A DNA stretch of 38,543 nt from a virus. Every line of letters starts with the position of its first letter. Position 1 is the first letter of the stretch. The translations under genes and the position numbers were made by a program. Location of the stretch: positions 1 to 38,543 of IMG/VR virus record IMGVR_UViG_3300032291_000551, one strand, 5' to 3'. Shown in pieces: positions 6,309-15,834 of this stretch. The notes beneath the pieces are model-generated. The model saw only the letters and a list, made by a program, of their open reading frames with translations, was not told where the DNA came from and did not search any database.

Positions 6309-6380
6309 TCACTCTGTTACAGAATACTGTACAAACAACTATCTGTAGGGCGGGGGGACTCTGCCACAAGGAGGATGAAC

Positions 6381-8285
6381 GTGGCTACACCAGCGCACAA
6401 GGGATTCAAAAAGGGCGGGGAACACCACCTCGCCAAGGGGGTCGCCCAGGCTAAAGCCGATGTACTCGACAGGGTACGTCAAGGGGTAAGTGTCCAAGCC
6501 GCTATGGTTGCGGCGGGTAAAAAACCAGACACCGTTCGTCAGTGGATGAACCGAGACCCCGAGTTTGCCCGTAACTTGGAAGAAGCCAAGGAAGAGGGAA
6601 GCAAGCAATCCTTTACCGCCATGGGCGTTGAGAAGGAATCTATCCCATTTGCTGATTTCTCTAAAATGTTTTTTGACCAGACGGTCTTTCCCCATCATCA
6701 GGACTGGGTAGACCTACTGGAGGGTAGGGAACCTTCGTGGCTCCACCCTAATATGATTTATGAGCCAGGTGAAGGGAACCGCCTGCTTATCAATGTGCCT
6801 CCTGAGCACGCTAAATCCACCGTGGTTACGGTGAACTATCCGACTTACCGCATCGCCCTCAATCCCAACATCCGCATCATCGTGGTATCAAAGACATTGA
6901 ATAAGGCACGCGAGTTCGTATACGCTATCAAGCAACGATTGTCTCATCCCCGCTGGCTCAAGTTACAGACCGCATACGGTCCTGAGGGCGGATGGAAAGA
7001 AGACGCAGATACTTGGCGTACCGATACTGTCTATCTTGGCGGCGATGCGCGTAACTCTTCAGAAAAAGACCCAACGCTTCAGGCACTGGGTATGGGTGGT
7101 CAGATTTACGGCGCCCGTGCTGACCTGATTATTCTTGACGACTGTATCACTACCGCTAACGCCCATGAGTGGGAACAGCAAATGAACTGGCTACAGAAGG
7201 AAGTTATTACTCGTTTGGGTAAGAACGGTAAACTTCTAGTAGTAGGGACTCGAATTGCGGCAAACGACCTTTACAAAGAACTTCGTAATCCTAAGCACTG
7301 GTCTGGCGGTAAGACACCGTTTACCTATATGGGTATGCCTGCGGTTCTTGAATATGCTGAGAAACCCGAAGACTGGGAAACCCTATGGGCTGAGTCGGAT
7401 GTTCCGTGGGATGGTGATTCGGATACTCCGAAAGAAAATGGATTCTATCCTAAGTGGGACGGACCAGCGTTATTCAAGCGCAGAAGTGAAGTTACGCCTT
7501 CAACATGGGCACTTGTCTACCAACAAGAAGACATCCAAGAAGACTCAATCTTCCCGCCAATCCTTGTACAAGGAGCAACCAATGGGATGCGCAAAAGAGG
7601 TCCACTACGGGCAGGGGCAGTGGGACACCCACCGCAAGTAGAAGGTCACACTGTTATTGGCTTTGACCCTGCTATGGCAGGTAACGCTGCATTTGTTGTG
7701 TGTACCTACAACAGAGCAGATGGACGCATTTATGTGTTGGACTGCATTAACATGGAAGAACCAACACCACAGAAGATTCGGGCGACAATTGAAGAACTTG
7801 TTACTAGGTACAGACCACAAGAGTTCCGAGTTGAAATCAACGCCCACCAAAAAGCCTACTCACTTGATGACGACTTACGAAACTGGCTTGCTGCATACGG
7901 CGTACGCCTTGACGCACACTTCACTGGGAAAAACAAATGGGACACTTCGTTTGGTGTTGCATCAATGTCTAACCTCTTTGGCACTGTCCGTGAAGACAAG
8001 TTTCAAAAGAACAACATATTAGAACTACCTTCATCTGAAGGTTCTGAAGGTATCAAAGCCTTGACTCAGCAACTATTAACATGGAAGCCAGAGACTAGGG
8101 GTAAGACAGATACCGTCATGGCTTTATGGTTTGCTGTGATTCGCATACGCGAACTAATGCAAATCAGTAGCCGTACTTCGCAGTACGCAACTAACCGCTG
8201 GGCTACTAGAGCGCAGATGGACCAACGAGTAGCAGTAAACCTCGATGAGATGTTTGCTGAACAATGGCAAGAAAACTTTGGATAA
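6381..8285 (+). CDS. Terminase large subunit with N-terminal HTH
   Basis: A 634-aa protein. GTG 6381 is chosen because AAGGAGG (6368-6374) ends six bases before it, while the ATG at 6375 touches the ribosome site. Residues of about 22-70 (VLDRVRQGVSVQAAMVAAG, DTVRQWMNRDPEFA) read as an HTH like that of small terminase subunits. The ATPase follows: a deviant Walker A VPPEHAKST (about 139-147), Walker B ADLIILDDC (about 246-254) and a VVGTRI coupling motif. The C-terminal nuclease has GFDPAMAG (about 426), RVEINAH and a late TDTVMALWFA. It cuts and packages DNA into the procapsid. No separate small terminase gene is seen nearby. Confidence 0.93.
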   Translation: MATPAHKGFKKGGEHHLAKGVAQAKADVLDRVRQGVSVQAAMVAAGKKPDTVRQWMNRDPEFARNLEEAKEEGSKQSFTAMGVEKESIPFADFSKMFFDQTVFPHHQDWVDLLEGREPSWLHPNMIYEPGEGNRLLINVPPEHAKSTVVTVNYPTYRIALNPNIRIIVVSKTLNKAREFVYAIKQRLSHPRWLKLQTAYGPEGGWKEDADTWRTDTVYLGGDARNSSEKDPTLQALGMGGQIYGARADLIILDDCITTANAHEWEQQMNWLQKEVITRLGKNGKLLVVGTRIAANDLYKELRNPKHWSGGKTPFTYMGMPAVLEYAEKPEDWETLWAESDVPWDGDSDTPKENGFYPKWDGPALFKRRSEVTPSTWALVYQQEDIQEDSIFPPILVQGATNGMRKRGPLRAGAVGHPPQVEGHTVIGFDPAMAGNAAFVVCTYNRADGRIYVLDCINMEEPTPQKIRATIEELVTRYRPQEFRVEINAHQKAYSLDDDLRNWLAAYGVRLDAHFTGKNKWDTSFGVASMSNLFGTVREDKFQKNNILELPSSEGSEGIKALTQQLLTWKPETRGKTDTVMALWFAVIRIRELMQISSRTSQYATNRWATRAQMDQRVAVNLDEMFAEQWQENFG

Positions 8286-8293
8286 GGATAATA

Positions 8294-10051
8294 ATGCTAT
8301 CAATGGAACAGATTGGCGCGAGAGTTCAGACTCTCCGCTACCGTGCGAATGGTCGTGACCAGCGCAACGGTGACGTGCAGATGGTGCGCCAAGGAAAGAT
8401 TAGTCAGGTATACCCTAACTTCTTTCCAGATGGCATTGACCAAAACGTAGTTGCTAACTTTATTGACATTGTTGCGCGTGACCTATCAGAAGTAATGGCA
8501 CCGCTTCCAGCGGTTAACTGCTCTGCGGCTAACCAAGTCAATGACCGTGCTCGTAAGTTTGCTGACAACCGTACACGCATTGCATCTAATTATTTTATAC
8601 ATTCAGATTTGCAAGTACAGATGTACAACGGTGCAGACATGTACATTACATATGGTTTCCTCCCGTTCATTATTGAATTGGATGAAGAAGCAAAGTTGCC
8701 ACGTATCCGACTAGAAAACCCAGTGGGCGCTTACCCAGAGTTTGACCGCTACGGACGTTGCGTTGCCTTTGCTAAGAGATACTCAATGACACTAGGTGAG
8801 TTAGTTGCCATGTTCCCAGAACATGAAAGCGGACTACTTGGTAGAGATGGGTACAAGCAAGACCTTAACGGCATGATTGAAATGATTCGTTATTACGATA
8901 AAGACCAAACAGTTCTTTATCTACCATCACGCAACAATATGTTATTGTCGCATGCGTCTAACCCAATGGGTAAAATGAACGTAATCATTGCACGCCGCCC
9001 TTCACCAGATGGTGAATTGCGCGGACAGTTTGATGATGTACTTGGTATTCAATTGCTTCGCAATCGTTTTGCATTACTTGCAATGGAAGCAGCAGAGAAG
9101 TCAGTACAAGCACCAATTGTTTTGCCACAGGATGTACAAGAACTACAACTTGGTGGAGATGCTGTTATTCGTACAGCAAACCCAGCAGGTGTACGCCGTG
9201 TTGAACTCACACTTCCACAAGGTGCATTTACTGAACAAACTATTCTTAACCAAGAATTACGCGTTGGTGCTCGTTATCCAGAATCTCGTACTGGAAACAT
9301 TGACGCAAGCATTGTCACAGGACAGGGTGTACAGGCTCTACTTGGTGCATTTGATACACAAGTTAAATCAGCACAGGCTATTTTTTCAGCAGCATTGCGT
9401 GATGTTATTTCGCTTTGTTTTGAAGTAGATGAGAAATTGTTTAATGAAGAAAAAACAATTCGTGGCGTAGATGCTGGTTCACCGTTTGTTGTTACATACA
9501 CACCAAGTAAAGACATTAAAAAAGATTATTCTGCAGATGTACGATACGGCATGTTGGCTGGATTAAACCCAGCACAAGGTCTTATTTTTATGTTGCAGGC
9601 ACTTGGAGGAGGACTTATCTCCAAGGACATGGCTATGCGTGAACTACCATTCGGCGTCAACGTAACTCTTGAACAAGAGAAAATTGAAATTGAAAAGATG
9701 CGAGACGCATTGGTTGGTTCATTAGCATCCATGGCACAAGCAATTCCTCAGATGGCTATGCAGGGACAAGACCCGTCAGCACTAGTGCGCAAAATGTCAG
9801 AAGTGATTAAAGCGCGTAAGGCTGGCAAGTCTATTGAAGAAGCCATTGAGGAAGTGTTTGAACCCGAGAATCCTCCTGCTGGCGCAGAAGCACAGTCTGA
9901 GCAACCTGTCCCCGCTGCTCCTGGTGCCGCACCAGCAGGAGGCTCTCCAATGCCACAGGGAAGACCAGACTTACAATCAATTCTTAGCACTATGACTGGT
10001 GAAGGTCAAGGTCGTAGCGCAGTACGGACAACTAGAGAACGAGCAGTCTAA
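8294..10051 (+). CDS. Portal protein
   Basis: The start at ATG 8294 (AAGGATAATA before it) gives 585 aa. The gene lies directly after the terminase. The N-terminal half carries the portal pattern: a VANFIDIVARDLSEVM helix, ASNYFIHSDLQVQMYNGADMYITYG and then a beta-rich wing (ENPVGAYPEFDRYGR). The middle has VARR-like DGELRGQFDDVLGIQLLRNRFAL and GARYPESRTGNI. The C-terminus is helical, then low-complexity Pro/Ala/Gly. Twelve copies would form the packaging and tail vertex. Position and length fit a podovirus or siphovirus portal. Confidence 0.88.
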   Translation: MLSMEQIGARVQTLRYRANGRDQRNGDVQMVRQGKISQVYPNFFPDGIDQNVVANFIDIVARDLSEVMAPLPAVNCSAANQVNDRARKFADNRTRIASNYFIHSDLQVQMYNGADMYITYGFLPFIIELDEEAKLPRIRLENPVGAYPEFDRYGRCVAFAKRYSMTLGELVAMFPEHESGLLGRDGYKQDLNGMIEMIRYYDKDQTVLYLPSRNNMLLSHASNPMGKMNVIIARRPSPDGELRGQFDDVLGIQLLRNRFALLAMEAAEKSVQAPIVLPQDVQELQLGGDAVIRTANPAGVRRVELTLPQGAFTEQTILNQELRVGARYPESRTGNIDASIVTGQGVQALLGAFDTQVKSAQAIFSAALRDVISLCFEVDEKLFNEEKTIRGVDAGSPFVVTYTPSKDIKKDYSADVRYGMLAGLNPAQGLIFMLQALGGGLISKDMAMRELPFGVNVTLEQEKIEIEKMRDALVGSLASMAQAIPQMAMQGQDPSALVRKMSEVIKARKAGKSIEEAIEEVFEPENPPAGAEAQSEQPVPAAPGAAPAGGSPMPQGRPDLQSILSTMTGEGQGRSAVRTTRERAV

Positions 10052-10061
10052 GGAGTAAATC

Positions 10062-10292
10062 ATGGCAACACCTCGTAAGAGAGCGATTAAAACAGTTGCT
10101 GATGAAAGTTACTCAAAGTTAGACCAGTATTGTATTTGGTTAAATGAATACTACCGCGCATTAAAGCGTGCGGGGTTTAATGAAGAAATGGCATTTTGGT
10201 TAATTACAAATAAGGACTCTTACCCTGATTGGGTTAATGGAGTTAGTGTAAAAGATATTATTGAGCATATTGAAGAGGAGGACGAAGAATGA
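10062..10292 (+). CDS. Small conserved-looking head-region protein (76 aa)
   Basis: AGGAGTAAATC precedes the ATG. The protein starts basic (MATPRKRAIKTV), has a helical core with aromatic residues (QYCIWLNEYYRALKRAGFNEEMAFWL), and ends acidic (IIEHIEEEDEE). It overlaps the next gene by 4 bases (ATGA). It lies between portal and giant virion protein genes. The role is unknown and could be assembly related. Confidence 0.75.
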   Translation: MATPRKRAIKTVADESYSKLDQYCIWLNEYYRALKRAGFNEEMAFWLITNKDSYPDWVNGVSVKDIIEHIEEEDEE

Positions 10293-10717
10293 CAACTGCA
10301 CCAGAAGGTCGTGGTGGTTACCGTCAACCTAATAATCCAGCACCTGTATCAGGACCAGGTTCGCTATCGCAGCGCACAGATGGTGGTGCTATTGATGGAA
10401 TGACACAACCACAACAGCAATACACAGGATTTAATTACGGTGAAGGTGGAGCAATTGCTGCGCAACAAAGCAGTGCACCGCTTGCTGGAGCAGGATTTCC
10501 TGACTTTAAGTTTACACCGCTAGACGCTCCAACAGAGCGCCCTAACCAACCAGTAACTGCTGGTATTGATTTAGGAGAAGGTGGTGGTTCAGAGTTAATG
10601 CGCGACCTTCCTAACTACGCGCCATCATTAACTGATACATTAAAGCGTCTTGCGCAATATGACCCATCGGGTGATGCAGAATTAATTTACAGACAACTAC
10701 TTGACAACGGGTACTAA
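10289..10717 (+). CDS. Disordered Gly/Pro/Gln-rich head-region protein (142 aa)
   Basis: Low-complexity and probably disordered over residues 1-105 (GGYRQPNN, QPQQQYTG, repeated GEGG). A short helical C-terminus follows (LTDTLKRLAQYDPSGDAELIYRQLL) that could dock to portal or to the next protein. GAGGAGG lies upstream, with ATGA overlap at the start and TAATG at the end. No family is recognised. Confidence 0.75.
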   Translation: MTTAPEGRGGYRQPNNPAPVSGPGSLSQRTDGGAIDGMTQPQQQYTGFNYGEGGAIAAQQSSAPLAGAGFPDFKFTPLDAPTERPNQPVTAGIDLGEGGGSELMRDLPNYAPSLTDTLKRLAQYDPSGDAELIYRQLLDNGY

Positions 10718-13700
10718 TGCCTCAGTACATTAAACCTGTTGTTGCTGAAGTTTCACCTAACCTTTATGCTGCTGCTAAATCTGCAGGTTTAAATGGCGTA
10801 GAAAAAAACCAAGTGGAACAGATGAGTTACACGATTAAGAAGCATCGTGAACTTGCTAAACTTGGCACAGAAGGTGCTCGTAAAGAGTTTGACCGTTTAG
10901 ATGCTGGTATTCAGGACCAATTAAAGTTTATGTTTAAAGATGCTGAATACATGCAGGAGCCACCAGATGCTACTGACCGTGTTAAAGGTGTTCTTGGAAC
11001 TGTTGGTAAAATAGTTGCTTCGCCTCTTATTGGTTTATTTAAATTAGGTGGACAATACAACCGTTTAATTAATGAACCTTATAAGGTTGCTCGTCAGGTT
11101 GCACAAGGTGCAGATTTGTTTTCCGCTAAAACATGGACTGATGCATGGGATGGTAGGAACCAATACGACCTTGGTGCGCTAAAAGAAGCAACAGATTATT
11201 TTGGTAAGTATGATGTTGAAGTTGCTAAAGGTTTACTTGCAGGTAAAACTCCTGGAGAAATTGTTCAAGACTTTGGCAAGGTAGACCCTGCATTACTTAA
11301 CTCAATTAAAAAAGCATATGATGAACCTGAAACATTTAAAACAATTTTAGATGGTGTTAAGTATGCACAGGTATCACCTGGACGAGACATTGCTCGCATG
11401 CTTGACCGCAAGCCACCTTCAAGTGGTGTTAGCGGTACTACTAAAAATGTATCTGGTGTTATTGACTTTATTTATCAGATTGCAGTAGACCCACTTACTT
11501 GGATGACAGGTGGATTAAGTAAGGGTGTTACTAAAGGTGAACGTATTGCTAACTCACTTACTGATGCAATCAACAAAGGCGTTCCAGTTGAAAAAGCCGT
11601 TGAGACTACATTTAAAGAACCATTAGTATTTGAACTGTGGAATAAAGGTATTGGTCCTGCAATTAAAAAAGTTGCAGATTCTACAACTCCTGGTGAGAAG
11701 TCACTAGCCCTTGACGATATTGCTAAAAACTTTCCAGGTTACAATGACAAAAATGCCATTAAAGTACTTGTTGATGGTAAAGCATTTGATGCTCCAAGCG
11801 CGCAAAAGTTTTTTGAAGACGCAGGTAATTTAAATCTATTGCTTGCTGGTCGTGTTGACGGTGTAACTTACATGCGCAACGGTGTGGCAGTTGCTCGTCA
11901 AAACCGTTTGATGTCTGATGCACTTGTGCGGTCACTTGATAAAACATTTAACAACATGTCTCGCACAGCAGCAGAACGCGATGAAGCGTTGGAACCAATT
12001 ACTGCTGCTCTTCTTAATACAGAAGATGCTTTGCAGCGTTTAATTAATCCTAATGCTGATATGTCTGTTGTACTAAAGGCTAATGAAGAAATTAGAGGGT
12101 GGAAGAAGATTGGGCAAATGGCTGCTCGTTCTCCACAAGGACTAGAAGTACGCATTGGCGTTAACGCTATTGATACTGCTGCTAACTTTACAGCGCGTGC
12201 TCGTCAGATTCTTCCTAAAGAAATGGCACAAGCATTAACTGTGCGTTTTCTTGAGTCAACTGCAGATGAGCAAATTGTTATTTTGCGTAACTTAGATGCT
12301 GCAACTATGTACTCAATGGGTCTTGGAGGTAGTGTTAAAGGTGAAGAACTTATTATTAAAACACTTCAAGACAAGTATGGTGACAAGGCAGGCTTTGCGA
12401 CTAAAAGAGACCTGGCTATTAACCCAGAACATGCTAAGTTTGCGCCAGCAAACTCTGTTCGCGAGTCTGAAACTGGATTATTTGTTAACACTGAAGGTCC
12501 AATTCAACCGTATCAGACAACATGGGCTGTTGGTTCATTACCTTACGATGTAATTGGCTCAACTATTTGGGAAATTAAATCTAAAAAGAATATTATTAAT
12601 GCGCTTGGTGGCGCAACACAAGGTAACTTCTCAAAAAAGTTGGTTGATAGTTGGTCTATCTTAACTTTGTTCCCACGTCTAGGTGTTCGTTCTGCAATTG
12701 ACGAAGCAACGATGTATTTATTATCTGCACCTACTAAAGATTTACGCAACTTTGCTTCATTGCAAGGTTTGCGTTTAGGAAATATGTCTCGTGCTGCTAC
12801 AGGTTCTAAATCTGCTACTGGTCCAGTGCGCAGAAGCATCCAAAAAGCACTAAAGTTTGCTCCTAATTCTAATGCTCCAATTCGACTTGGCAAGCAGCCA
12901 AGATATTCACATGAAGAAGCATTAACATTAATGGACCGTCAGAATATTATAGATGCTAAGGCTATTGAACTAGGTGTAGACCCAGCAATGCTGTCAAGTC
13001 TGGAAAAGCGTGAGGCTATTTCAGACCATGTGTCTAAAATGTACGGCACTTATGTTGATGAAGAATCTGCTGGTTATTTAATGCAGGCATTTATTAACTC
13101 ACCTGATGCATTAAACTCTATGGCTTCATCACTTGTTGCTAGCAGTGGTATTTCAGGTCGTTACGGCGATGAAGTTGCTGCATCAGTTATTACACCATCT
13201 ATGCTTGATATGGCTTTTGAAGCCATTGGCGTTAAGATGGGCAAGGGTACACGCACAGTTGATACTGGCATGTTGTCAGAACAAGAAGTTGCATTAGCAC
13301 ACTTTGAAAAATGGTTTAAGATGCTGGCTGGTAACAAGGCTAAGTTAAGCGATGAAGTTACTCTTAATCCAGCAGAAATATTCTTTAGATATAATGCGCT
13401 TAAGCCAGGAGAGATTGACCCTCGTACTGGTAAAGAAATGATGGAACTAGCACTTGATGCTGCTATGACTAAAATTGGTTTTAAGTTTGATGAGTTGACT
13501 AAGACTTGGCTTATTAAAGATGCTCCAGACCAAAAAACTGTTAATGCCTTTTTAGAACGTTCTATGTATACAGTGCAAGCCCGTGCTAGAGGTTTAGATG
13601 ACGAGCAAATTGCACGCGGTCAGTTGTTCCGTATGTTTACTGATATGTATGAAACTTTCCACGGTGATGCAAACAAATTTAACGAGACACTACTAGGCGT

Positions 13701-15834
13701 AGTTCAAAGCAGTTACCGTCAATTAGAGAAGATGGCTACTGATAGTGGTCGTATCCCATCATGGAATGAAGCAGTTGCTCGTATTCCATTAGATGAGTTC
13801 CAAGAGGCTAGCAAAGGATTCCGCATTAGCGGACCTATCAATACAGAACTAGCATTTGGTGACTTCAATGTAGAGTCTGTGTTCAGACGTTATGGCAATG
13901 CAATGATGGACATGATGGACCAGCAAGTAACAGGCATCTTCCGTCAACCAGCAATTATGGTTACATATACTGCACTTCGTAAGAAGTATGCGGGCATTGA
14001 GCGTGAGTTTGTACGTCAACAAGTACAACGTGAGATAGGTCCTTTTGCTGGTGCAACACAAAAGCAAATTGATGTTACTACTGAAAAATACAAAGCAATT
14101 GCAGAGAAACGATTTACTGAATTAGCGGTACGCGAAGCAGCAGATACTATCCTTAAGTTTGCTGACAACCCTAAGATTCGTTCTAACTTCTCATTTAGTT
14201 TGCGTACTGTAGGTCGTTATTACCGTGCAACTGAAGATTTCTACCGCCGTATTTATCGCATGAAAGATGTTGCACCACGTACACTATATCGTTTGCGTTT
14301 ATCTAATGTTGGTATCGAGTCTAGTGGTGCTATCCATGAAGACCAGAATGGCGAACCATATGTAGTAATGCCTATGGATAATGTAATCTTTAAAGCAACT
14401 GATGGTGCGTTCCGCGCACTAACAGGTAATACTGGATATAGCCAGCCATTGTTTAACGAGTTTACTTTTAAACTTCGTATGGTTAACCCATCGTTTTCAC
14501 AAGATGCAGGTCTTCCTACATTATCTGGTCCTGTTGCAGGACTAGGTGTTATTGCTGTTAAGAACTTACTAGGTGTAGTACCAGGCAAGATTCCGTTTAT
14601 TGGTGGTACATTGCAACCATACTCACAGCAACTAGGTGAAAGTATCGACACATTTGCACTAGGTAACATTGGCGATAACGTAGATGTTTTCCGTGCCGTA
14701 GTACCTTCTTCGTTGCAACGTGTGTGGGGTATGCTGCCATTTGATGAAAAGTCTCGTCAAGAGACAACTGCTGCTATGCAAGCAATTGCTTATAATGCAG
14801 CAAATGGCGTAGGTATTGACCCTAATGCTAGCGATATAGAGAAGGCTAAGTATCTAGATAACATTCGTATCTCGGCACATAATGTGTTGTTTATGCGTCA
14901 CTTTTTAGGACTGTTGTCACCTGTTGCTCCTACTGTTATGGAGTCTGTAGGCGTTCCTGATTACATTAAGGACACAGGTATTACTAGTCTGCGTTCAGAG
15001 TTCTTCGACATTCTTAATGGCGTAATTGCTTCTAGCAATGGAGACATTACAGACCCATATGAACAGGCACTTGTTACATATATTGGTAACAACCCAGGCA
15101 AACTTATCTACACAGTATCTCGTGAGGATAAGCAGACTAGAGTTCTTATCAAGAACACAGATAAGTTAAAAGACTGGGGCATTAAAAATGCCAAGTTAAT
15201 AGAGCAGTATGGTGAAGCAGCCTATATCTTTGCACCGCAAATTGGTGACTTTAATGCTGCTACATACAACTGGATTCAATCAGCAGGACTTGTTAAGAGC
15301 AAGAGCCTTGAAAAGTACTACAAGGATTTGCAGACAGCAGAAGATAAGCAGAAGTATTACGACATTGCACGCCAAGAAAAAGAAATCTTAGCGGAAATGT
15401 CAGACCCAGAATTGCGTGCTAATGTAATTAAGGCAGCAACGCAACAGCGTGTTGCGCTTAAGGCTAATAACCCATTGCTTAACTCAGCGCTTATTGGTGA
15501 AGGTAACACCATTGGTAACGAACAAGTGCTTATGAATAGCGTAGAGCAAATGATTAGCAACCCTGACGTTAAGATTAATCCAGCAACACGTCAGCGTATG
15601 GCACTAGCAATTAAGATGATACGTGAGTTTATTGCTTTTTCTACTGACCCAGAACTAAAGAATGTAACTAATGCGCCACAGTTAAAGGCTGCACGTAAGG
15701 CACAGATTGAGGCTAACTTGAATGAACTAATGCTGGGTGACCTGTATGTAACAGAAGCAAACCGAGCAATCTTTAAGTCAATCCTTAATTTTTATTCACG
15801 TGATTCATACTACGCTTATAAGGAGTTAAAGTAA
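10717..15834 (+). CDS. Giant 1705-aa virion protein, probable internal/ejection protein
   Basis: The longest gene, coupled by TAATG to its neighbours on both sides. It is largely alpha-helical and Ala/Lys/Glu-rich over its whole length. There are amphipathic segments such as GKIVASPLIGLFKLGG (about residue 90) and VIDFIYQIAVDPLTWMTGG (about 245-265), and one hydrophobic, Gly-rich stretch near residues 1270-1300. It is not a tape-measure gene by position, since it precedes scaffold and capsid. In podoviruses, very large helical proteins are usually packed inside the head and ejected to form a channel. That role fits here but is inferred. No transglycosylase or MuF motif was found by eye. Confidence 0.75.
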   Translation: MPQYIKPVVAEVSPNLYAAAKSAGLNGVEKNQVEQMSYTIKKHRELAKLGTEGARKEFDRLDAGIQDQLKFMFKDAEYMQEPPDATDRVKGVLGTVGKIVASPLIGLFKLGGQYNRLINEPYKVARQVAQGADLFSAKTWTDAWDGRNQYDLGALKEATDYFGKYDVEVAKGLLAGKTPGEIVQDFGKVDPALLNSIKKAYDEPETFKTILDGVKYAQVSPGRDIARMLDRKPPSSGVSGTTKNVSGVIDFIYQIAVDPLTWMTGGLSKGVTKGERIANSLTDAINKGVPVEKAVETTFKEPLVFELWNKGIGPAIKKVADSTTPGEKSLALDDIAKNFPGYNDKNAIKVLVDGKAFDAPSAQKFFEDAGNLNLLLAGRVDGVTYMRNGVAVARQNRLMSDALVRSLDKTFNNMSRTAAERDEALEPITAALLNTEDALQRLINPNADMSVVLKANEEIRGWKKIGQMAARSPQGLEVRIGVNAIDTAANFTARARQILPKEMAQALTVRFLESTADEQIVILRNLDAATMYSMGLGGSVKGEELIIKTLQDKYGDKAGFATKRDLAINPEHAKFAPANSVRESETGLFVNTEGPIQPYQTTWAVGSLPYDVIGSTIWEIKSKKNIINALGGATQGNFSKKLVDSWSILTLFPRLGVRSAIDEATMYLLSAPTKDLRNFASLQGLRLGNMSRAATGSKSATGPVRRSIQKALKFAPNSNAPIRLGKQPRYSHEEALTLMDRQNIIDAKAIELGVDPAMLSSLEKREAISDHVSKMYGTYVDEESAGYLMQAFINSPDALNSMASSLVASSGISGRYGDEVAASVITPSMLDMAFEAIGVKMGKGTRTVDTGMLSEQEVALAHFEKWFKMLAGNKAKLSDEVTLNPAEIFFRYNALKPGEIDPRTGKEMMELALDAAMTKIGFKFDELTKTWLIKDAPDQKTVNAFLERSMYTVQARARGLDDEQIARGQLFRMFTDMYETFHGDANKFNETLLGVVQSSYRQLEKMATDSGRIPSWNEAVARIPLDEFQEASKGFRISGPINTELAFGDFNVESVFRRYGNAMMDMMDQQVTGIFRQPAIMVTYTALRKKYAGIEREFVRQQVQREIGPFAGATQKQIDVTTEKYKAIAEKRFTELAVREAADTILKFADNPKIRSNFSFSLRTVGRYYRATEDFYRRIYRMKDVAPRTLYRLRLSNVGIESSGAIHEDQNGEPYVVMPMDNVIFKATDGAFRALTGNTGYSQPLFNEFTFKLRMVNPSFSQDAGLPTLSGPVAGLGVIAVKNLLGVVPGKIPFIGGTLQPYSQQLGESIDTFALGNIGDNVDVFRAVVPSSLQRVWGMLPFDEKSRQETTAAMQAIAYNAANGVGIDPNASDIEKAKYLDNIRISAHNVLFMRHFLGLLSPVAPTVMESVGVPDYIKDTGITSLRSEFFDILNGVIASSNGDITDPYEQALVTYIGNNPGKLIYTVSREDKQTRVLIKNTDKLKDWGIKNAKLIEQYGEAAYIFAPQIGDFNAATYNWIQSAGLVKSKSLEKYYKDLQTAEDKQKYYDIARQEKEILAEMSDPELRANVIKAATQQRVALKANNPLLNSALIGEGNTIGNEQVLMNSVEQMISNPDVKINPATRQRMALAIKMIREFIAFSTDPELKNVTNAPQLKAARKAQIEANLNELMLGDLYVTEANRAIFKSILNFYSRDSYYAYKELK

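Larger units (their letters stand above)
5966..6367. promoter_or_regulatory. Divergent control region, possible replication origin
   Basis: This gene-free AT-rich stretch lies between the leftward and rightward arms. It holds repeated CTGTCTG/CAGTCTG-type words: 6001, 6011-6029 (CAGACTGG-CTC-CCAGTCTG palindrome), 6072, 6091, 6113 and 6194. CGGAC-A-GTCCG is near 5970-5980. A TATAAT hexamer reads leftward at 6140-6135. No convincing -35 was found for either direction, so phage-specific promoters are possible. The mix of repeats, palindromes and an AT-rich block is what a phage origin or operator cluster would show, but this is inference. Confidence 0.45.

Noticed and set aside
5545-6380. Search for a tRNA gene in the gene-free region
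   Set aside because: No T-arm GTTCGA-type motif in a cloverleaf context was found; the helices form other junctions.
6375-6380. ATG at 6375 as terminase start
   Set aside because: It directly touches the AAGGAGG site; the GTG six bases later has normal spacing.
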